Source: an uncultured Steroidobacter sp. (GTDB taxonomy: Bacteria > Pseudomonadota > Gammaproteobacteria > Steroidobacterales > Steroidobacteraceae). Taken from it: DNA of 64,000 bases. Shown here one piece after another: positions 60,029 to 64,000 of the stretch (positions within the stretch are counted from its first letter, which is position 1; each line of letters starts with the position of its first letter). Made by a program: the position numbers and the translations under genes. The DNA is taken from assembly GCA_938008435.1 (NCBI GenBank), contig CALLKK010000023.1, positions 1 to 64,000 of the forward strand, read 5' to 3'. Under the pieces are notes generated by a model, which saw only the letters and a list, made by a program, of their open reading frames with translations, was not told the DNA's origin and made no database searches.

Positions 60029-61092
60029 GCCGTAAAGCACGCATCGTCGTACTGGGCGGGGACGGCATCGGTCCGGAAGTAACGGCCGAGGCAGTACGCG
60101 TTCTCGAAGCCGTCGCACAACGCTTCAAGCACGAGTTTCAGTTCGAATCGCATCTCATCGGCGGCGCGGCCATCGATGCGACCGGCTCGGCGCTGCCGGC
60201 TGAAACCGTTTCGGCTTGCGGCACCGCGGATGCGGTGTTGCTGGGCGCGGTCGGCGGACCGAAGTGGTCCGATCCGAATGCGAAGGTGCGGCCCGAGCAA
60301 GGCCTGCTTGCGATCCGCAAGGCGCTCAATCTGTTCGCGAATTTACGGCCGGTCACGGTGCTGCCCGCTCTCATCGACAGCGCGCCGATCAAACCCGAGA
60401 TCCTGCGCGGCACCGACATCGTCGTCGTGCGCGAGCTGACGGGCGGCATCTACTTCGGCGAGAAACAGCGCACCGCCGACTCCGCAAGCGACCTCTGCAC
60501 CTACACCGTCGAAGAGATTCAACGCGTGACGCGCGTGGCGGGCAAACTAGCGCGGGCGCGGCGCAAGTCGGTCGTCTCGATCGACAAGGCCAATGTGCTC
60601 GAGACGTCGCGCCTCTGGCGCAGCACCGTCGAAGAGCTGATGCGTAAAGAATTTCCGGATGTGAAGCTCGAGCACATGCTCGTCGATGCAGCAGCGATGC
60701 ATCTCATCCGTCGGCCGTCGAGCTTCGACGTACTGCTCACGGAAAACATGTTCGGCGACATCCTGACGGACGAAGCGTCGATGCTCGCCGGATCGCTTGG
60801 TATGTTGCCGAGCGCATCGCTCGGTGCAGGCACGCTCGGTCTGTACGAGCCGATTCACGGTTCTGCACCTGACATCGCTGGTAAAGGAATCGCGAATCCG
60901 TACGGAACGATCTTGAGTGCAGCGATGCTCTTGCGTCATTCGCTCGGACTCGAAGAGGAAGCGCGAGTCGTCGAGCAAGCTGTCGAGTGGGCAGTCGCAA
61001 ACGGTGTGTTGACCGCCGATATCGCAGGCGAAAAGGCACCTGTTTCGACGCGAACAGCAGGCGACGCGGTTGTCAATAGGATTTTGCAATAA
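60025..61092 (+). CDS. leuB: 3-isopropylmalate dehydrogenase
   Basis: 355 residues. VVLGGDGIGPEV at the N-terminus, VRELTGGIYFGE, ENMFGDILTDEASMLAGSLGMLPSASLG and EPIHGSAPDIAGKGIANP are all standard. It oxidises 3-isopropylmalate with NAD. Coupled to leuD through ATGA. A weak stem GGGG...CCCC at 61129-61146 follows. Confidence 0.96.
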   Translation: MSRKARIVVLGGDGIGPEVTAEAVRVLEAVAQRFKHEFQFESHLIGGAAIDATGSALPAETVSACGTADAVLLGAVGGPKWSDPNAKVRPEQGLLAIRKALNLFANLRPVTVLPALIDSAPIKPEILRGTDIVVVRELTGGIYFGEKQRTADSASDLCTYTVEEIQRVTRVAGKLARARRKSVVSIDKANVLETSRLWRSTVEELMRKEFPDVKLEHMLVDAAAMHLIRRPSSFDVLLTENMFGDILTDEASMLAGSLGMLPSASLGAGTLGLYEPIHGSAPDIAGKGIANPYGTILSAAMLLRHSLGLEEEARVVEQAVEWAVANGVLTADIAGEKAPVSTRTAGDAVVNRILQ

Positions 61093-61179
61093 GTTTTGTA
61101 ACCTATTGATCTAAAAGGACTTTTATTTGGGGTTTATTTAGACCCCGAATTCTTGCCCACATTCCCGGCGAGAGCGGGT

Positions 61180-61392
61180 ATCATTTGTCCCGCGACGGGA
61201 TCGATCTCCCCCGCCGCTTCAGCCTTCGGGCCAATCTCCATGTCTTCGACCCCTGCGGTCGAGGTGTCTTTGGTGGAAACAGGACTCGTGTCGGGTTAGT
61301 CCCCAAGGTCGGTGACGGTCCGCCGTCATCGCCACGACCGAAGTTCTACGTTGCCACATCCAGGCCGACCCCTTGGGTCGGCCTTTTTTTTT
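61180..61392 (+). ncRNA. Candidate small RNA with intrinsic terminator
   Basis: A -10-like TATCAT at about 61179-61184 precedes about 200 bases of serial hairpins: TTCGACC...GGTCGAGG (about 61248-61268), GGACT...AGTCC (near 61285-61305) and GGTGACGG-TCCG-CCGTCATC (near 61310-61330), ending in a terminator with nine T. No protein frame fits. The -35 is unclear. A role is unknown; it could be a leuB 3' UTR product or an independent RNA. The family was not recognised. Confidence 0.5.
61363..61392 (+). terminator. Strong intrinsic terminator
   Basis: GGCCGACCC / GGGTCGGCC (9-bp perfect stem, 3-base loop) followed by nine T. The best terminator in the window. Confidence 0.92.
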
Positions 61393-61523
61393 GCCTGACG
61401 GCTTCGGGAGGCGAAAACGGGCTGAAATGGCCTGATAGGAGGCCATAGCCAGGGGTTGCGGGCGCCGGTCTAGCGGCGGCTGGCTAGAGGGCGCGAGAGC
61501 GCGTCTGGCGACTCAAGGCATGC

Positions 61524-62693
61524 CTACTCGGCCGCCCTCGCCGCGCGCTCCAGGCCCTCCGACAGATCCGCCAACAGGTCGTCCTTGGCTTCGATGCCTA
61601 CCGACAGCCGCAGGAGCGTGTCGGACAGGCCGGCGCGGCGGCGGGCCTCGGCGTCCATGGCGGCATGCGTCATCGTGGCGGGATGCGCCACCAGGCTTTC
61701 GACGCCGCCCAGCGATTCTGCGAGCGAGAAGTAGCGCAGGCCTTTCAGAAAGGCGGCGACGTTCGCGAGCCCGCCCTTGAGCTCGAAGCTCACCATTGCC
61801 CCGAACCCAGCCTGCTGCGCGCGTGCCAGCGCGTGCTGCGGATGAGACGGCAAGCCCGGGTAGTAGACGCGGCTCACGGCGGGATGCTGGGACAAGAGCT
61901 CGGCCACGGCAGCCGCGTTTTCGCCGTGTACCTGCAAGCGCGCAAAGAGCGTGCGTAAGCCCCGTAGCGTGAGATAGCTGTCGAACGGCGCACCGGTAAC
62001 GCCGATGCAATTGGCCCACCACGTGAGCTGTTCGTACAGCTCTTGCGTGCGCGCGACCACCGCGCCGCCGACCACATCGCTGTGGCCGTTCAAGTACTTC
62101 GTGGTCGAGTGCAAAACGAGATCCGCACCGAGCTGCAACGGGCGTTGCCACACGGGCGACAAGAACGTGTTGTCGACGAGCACCAACGCGCCGATGGCGT
62201 GCGCCTGCTCGGCAATGGCGGCGATGTCGACGATGCGCAGCAACGGGTTGCTCGGCGTTTCCACCCAGACGAGCTTGGGCTTGAGCGCGAGTGCCTGTGC
62301 GAGCGCTGCGGCATCCGTTTGATCGACGAACTCCACACGCAGCGCACGGCGACGCGCCAGGCCTGCAAACAGCCGGTAAGTGCCGCCGTAGCAGTCATGC
62401 GGCGCTACGACCAGGTCGTCGCTCTGGAGCAAGTGAGTGACGAGCGAGACGGCAGCCATGCCGGAAGCCGTTACCACGCCGCCGACCGCCCCTTCGAGCT
62501 CGGCGATCGCGTCGGCGAGTGCGTCGCGCGTCGGATTGCCGGAGCGCGTGTAGTCGTAGGAACGCTTCTCGCCGAAGCCCGTGAACGCGTAGGTCGAGGT
62601 CAGGTGAATAGGCGGCACGACTGCGCCGTGCTGACTATCGGACTCCAATGCGGCGCGTACTGCGGCTGTGGCAGCTTTTCGCGCGTCGGTCAT
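61524..62693 (-). CDS. metB: Cystathionine gamma-synthase
   Basis: 389 residues of the Cys/Met PLP family. The PLP lysine is Lys199 in HSTTKYLNGHSDVVGG; SYDYTRSGNPTRDALADAIAELEG and the SLGGVESLVAHPATMTHA end favour MetB over MetC or MetY. It joins the acylated homoserine from MetX with cysteine. Its ATG overlaps the metX stop. Confidence 0.92.
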   Translation of the reverse strand: MTDARKAATAAVRAALESDSQHGAVVPPIHLTSTYAFTGFGEKRSYDYTRSGNPTRDALADAIAELEGAVGGVVTASGMAAVSLVTHLLQSDDLVVAPHDCYGGTYRLFAGLARRRALRVEFVDQTDAAALAQALALKPKLVWVETPSNPLLRIVDIAAIAEQAHAIGALVLVDNTFLSPVWQRPLQLGADLVLHSTTKYLNGHSDVVGGAVVARTQELYEQLTWWANCIGVTGAPFDSYLTLRGLRTLFARLQVHGENAAAVAELLSQHPAVSRVYYPGLPSHPQHALARAQQAGFGAMVSFELKGGLANVAAFLKGLRYFSLAESLGGVESLVAHPATMTHAAMDAEARRRAGLSDTLLRLSVGIEAKDDLLADLSEGLERAARAAE

Positions 62694-63739
62694 CGTGCGC
62701 CTCCATTCAGCACGGTTTCGAAGATGTTTCGCAGGGGCTCGGATTCTTTGAGGAAAGCATCGTGCCCGTAGATCGATGAGATCTCGAACAGCTGCGCCGG
62801 TCCCGCCAGACGTTCGCGCAGCGTGCGCATATCTTGGACTGGGACGAGCTGGTCTTCTTCGACGGCCACGAGCGTCGTCGGCACGCGAATGCGGCTCGGA
62901 TCGACCTGATGCAGGTCGATGGACTCGGAGAGGCAGACGAACGCTTCGGGCAGGTAGCTGCGCGCGTACGCATCGCCGCGGGCGAGCAGATAGCGCTCTA
63001 CGGGGAATGTGTAGCGTCCGTCGGTCAAAGTCGGTCCGGTCGCGAAGCGTTCGGCGAACTCTCGTTGGCTGCGATACGTCGCCATGGCGAGTGCGCGCGC
63101 CAGCCTCAGCCCTTCGGTGGCGTCATTCTTCGAGGCCGCATAACGCACGATCGCGCGCTGGACGCTGCGCCACGCGGTTGCCATGGGGTGCGGACGGTCT
63201 GCGGCGCTGATCGAGACGATGCGAGCGACGCGTGCGGGATAACGTTCGGCGAATGCGAGCGCCACCATGCCGCCATAAGACGCACCGACGATAGCGTGAA
63301 GCTGTGCGATTTCGAGATGGTCGACGAGCCGGCGCAAAATCTCGGCCTGATCGTAAGCGCTCACGGCCGGGAAATCCGTCTGCCCCGCATGCGGGCCAGT
63401 GGTCTCGCCGCTGCCGCCCAGAAAATCGATGCCCAGGATCTGATAGCGACGCGTATCGAGCGCCAGGCCCTCGCCGACGATCTCGGACCACCAACCCTTG
63501 GTTCCCGCCGTGCTCGTGACGTAACGACCGGCGGAAATACCGCCCAGAGCCGCCACGACGGGCGCACCCGCACGCCCTACGAGGCGCCAGGCGATTTGGA
63601 CCTGAGGTAGGGATCCGCCGAAATGAAGCTCGAGCCCGTCCTCGAGGCGACAAATGCCTTCGCGGGCGACAAGCTCATCAGCCTCCGACGCTCCCTCTGT
63701 GGGAGAATTGGCGGCCGCGGCATCTTGCAAGACAGTCAT
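62690..63739 (-). CDS. metX: Homoserine O-acyltransferase (MetX family)
   Basis: 349 residues from ATG 63739; a GTG at 63751 is possible. Alpha/beta hydrolase with nucleophile Ser154 in VGASYGGMVAL; IDFLGGSGETTGP is conserved and DQLVPVQDM and GHDAFL give the Asp and His. Shorter than many MetX proteins. In gammaproteobacteria such proteins often use succinyl-CoA, but the acyl donor cannot be settled by eye. A SAM riboswitch precedes it. Confidence 0.9.
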   Translation of the reverse strand: MTVLQDAAAANSPTEGASEADELVAREGICRLEDGLELHFGGSLPQVQIAWRLVGRAGAPVVAALGGISAGRYVTSTAGTKGWWSEIVGEGLALDTRRYQILGIDFLGGSGETTGPHAGQTDFPAVSAYDQAEILRRLVDHLEIAQLHAIVGASYGGMVALAFAERYPARVARIVSISAADRPHPMATAWRSVQRAIVRYAASKNDATEGLRLARALAMATYRSQREFAERFATGPTLTDGRYTFPVERYLLARGDAYARSYLPEAFVCLSESIDLHQVDPSRIRVPTTLVAVEEDQLVPVQDMRTLRERLAGPAQLFEISSIYGHDAFLKESEPLRNIFETVLNGGAR

Positions 63740-63848
63740 TCCAGAGAGCACTCCGAGTGAGCATCCGACAGTTCGAGGTCGGATCAGGGTTCGCGCGCAT
63801 CGCAGAAACCCTACGGAGAGCCCGTAGTGAGGAGTTCGCTGTGCCCTG

Positions 63849-63877
63849 CTCCTTGAGTCTCGGCGAGGCTCGAGGAG
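63849..63877 (-). promoter_or_regulatory. Expression-platform hairpin of the metX riboswitch
   Basis: An imperfect stem (CTCCT...AGGAG with a loop of CTCG/CGAG) lies just downstream of the aptamer, and a smaller stem CTACGG/CCGTAG follows at 63811-63827. No T-run is present, so it is not a plain terminator. AACTCCT recurs three times here (63917-63923 in the aptamer, 63873-63879, 63830-63836) and could trade partners. Confidence 0.35.
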
Positions 63878-63888
63878 TTACACAGCAA

Positions 63889-63999
63889 CTCATCTGTCGG
63901 TCGGTGACCCGGCCGCAGGAGTTGGCACCTTTTCGAAGGGGTTAGTTTCGACGGTTGCCCCGGCTTCAAAGGGCCTGCCCCTCAGCCGGTCTCGATGAG
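63889..63999 (-). promoter_or_regulatory. SAM-I (S-box) riboswitch
   Basis: P1 is CTCATC (63999-63994) with GATGAG (63894-63889). Conserved S-box text is present: CTGAGGGGCAGGCCCTTTGAAGC is close to the S-box P2/J2 block, GGCAACC follows and then GGTGCCAACTCC. It binds S-adenosylmethionine and turns down metX-metB when SAM is high. It ends at the window edge. Confidence 0.93.
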
Positions 64000-64000
64000 C

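Larger units (their letters stand above)
61093..61523. other. Intergenic region between leuB and metB
   Basis: 431 bases. The first 80 are AT-rich, then comes the candidate small RNA and its terminator (61180-61392). A frame from 61185 to 61448 runs through the terminator and is not credible. Confidence 0.5.

Noticed and set aside
57806..60118. A 770-codon open frame on the minus strand across ilvE, leuC and leuD
   Set aside because: It is antisense to conserved leucine genes, Arg/His-rich and matches no family; GC-rich codon bias creates such frames.
61180..61392. 6S RNA
   Set aside because: The serial short hairpins do not form the long stem with a central bubble typical of 6S RNA.
61185..61448. 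An 87-codon frame between leuB and metB
   Set aside because: It reads through a strong terminator with nine T and has no protein-like features.
1..64000. CRISPR arrays, insertion sequences, integrases
   Set aside because: No regularly spaced repeats, transposase motifs or tyrosine/serine recombinase motifs were seen.

Overview
The window is high-GC chromosomal DNA from a gammaproteobacterium, most like the Xanthomonadales/Nevskiales/Steroidobacter side of the class. The pointers are a metX-metB pair behind a SAM-I riboswitch, a dadR-dadA-dadX locus, a uvrC-pgsA pair beside tRNA-Gly and tRNA-Cys, a complete ccmABCDEFGHI cluster and tamAB. Apart from the first 2.5 kb the gene density and base usage look like ordinary chromosome. 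I saw no transposase, integrase, rRNA or CRISPR array.

Layout. 1-2.7 kb: accessory-looking end with a possible structured element, a small zinc-ribbon membrane protein and a membrane-anchored DUF4041 + GIY-YIG nuclease that matches the SNIPE type of anti-phage protein. 2.7-8.7 kb: stress and small-molecule genes (ArsN2-like acetyltransferase, two universal stress proteins, lone modA, CBS-pair protein, Hsp20, M15-like peptidase, DODA-type dioxygenase). 8.9-10.2 kb: a membrane protein and a GDSL/SGNH esterase. 10.4-13.5 kb: D-alanine catabolism (dadX, dadA) divergent from its Lrp-family regulator. 14-16 kb: two adjacent diiron ferritin-like proteins. 16.5-22 kb: tamA-tamB. 22-30.5 kb: nitroreductase, MaoC hydratase and the cytochrome c maturation genes, all on the minus strand.

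30.6-31 kb holds a tRNA-Leu(UAA) gene split in its anticodon loop by a 286-nt group I intron. 31.2-35.5 kb: yegP, a secreted HExxH protein, a thioredoxin-NhaA fusion antiporter and a small holin-family membrane protein. 35.8-44.2 kb: peroxide defence (ahpC-ahpF and a 1-Cys peroxiredoxin facing a MarR regulator), two cell-wall enzymes (NlpC/P60 and L,D-transpeptidase), small membrane proteins, a MocR-type regulator and DUF488. 44.4-44.9 kb: an orphan protein made only of EF-G domain III and V homology, between strong hairpins. 45.4-50.7 kb: gdhA, tRNA-Gly, tRNA-Cys, pgsA, uvrC and a family 5 uracil-DNA glycosylase. 50.9-53.8 kb: rluE, an EamA transporter and an M17 aminopeptidase.

54-61.1 kb is a branched-chain amino-acid cluster (ilvC, leuA, ilvE, leuC, leuD, leuB) behind a promoter and an attenuator-like terminator. 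A candidate small RNA with a strong terminator lies between leuB and metB. The window closes with metX-metB on the minus strand, led by a SAM-I riboswitch that ends at the window edge.
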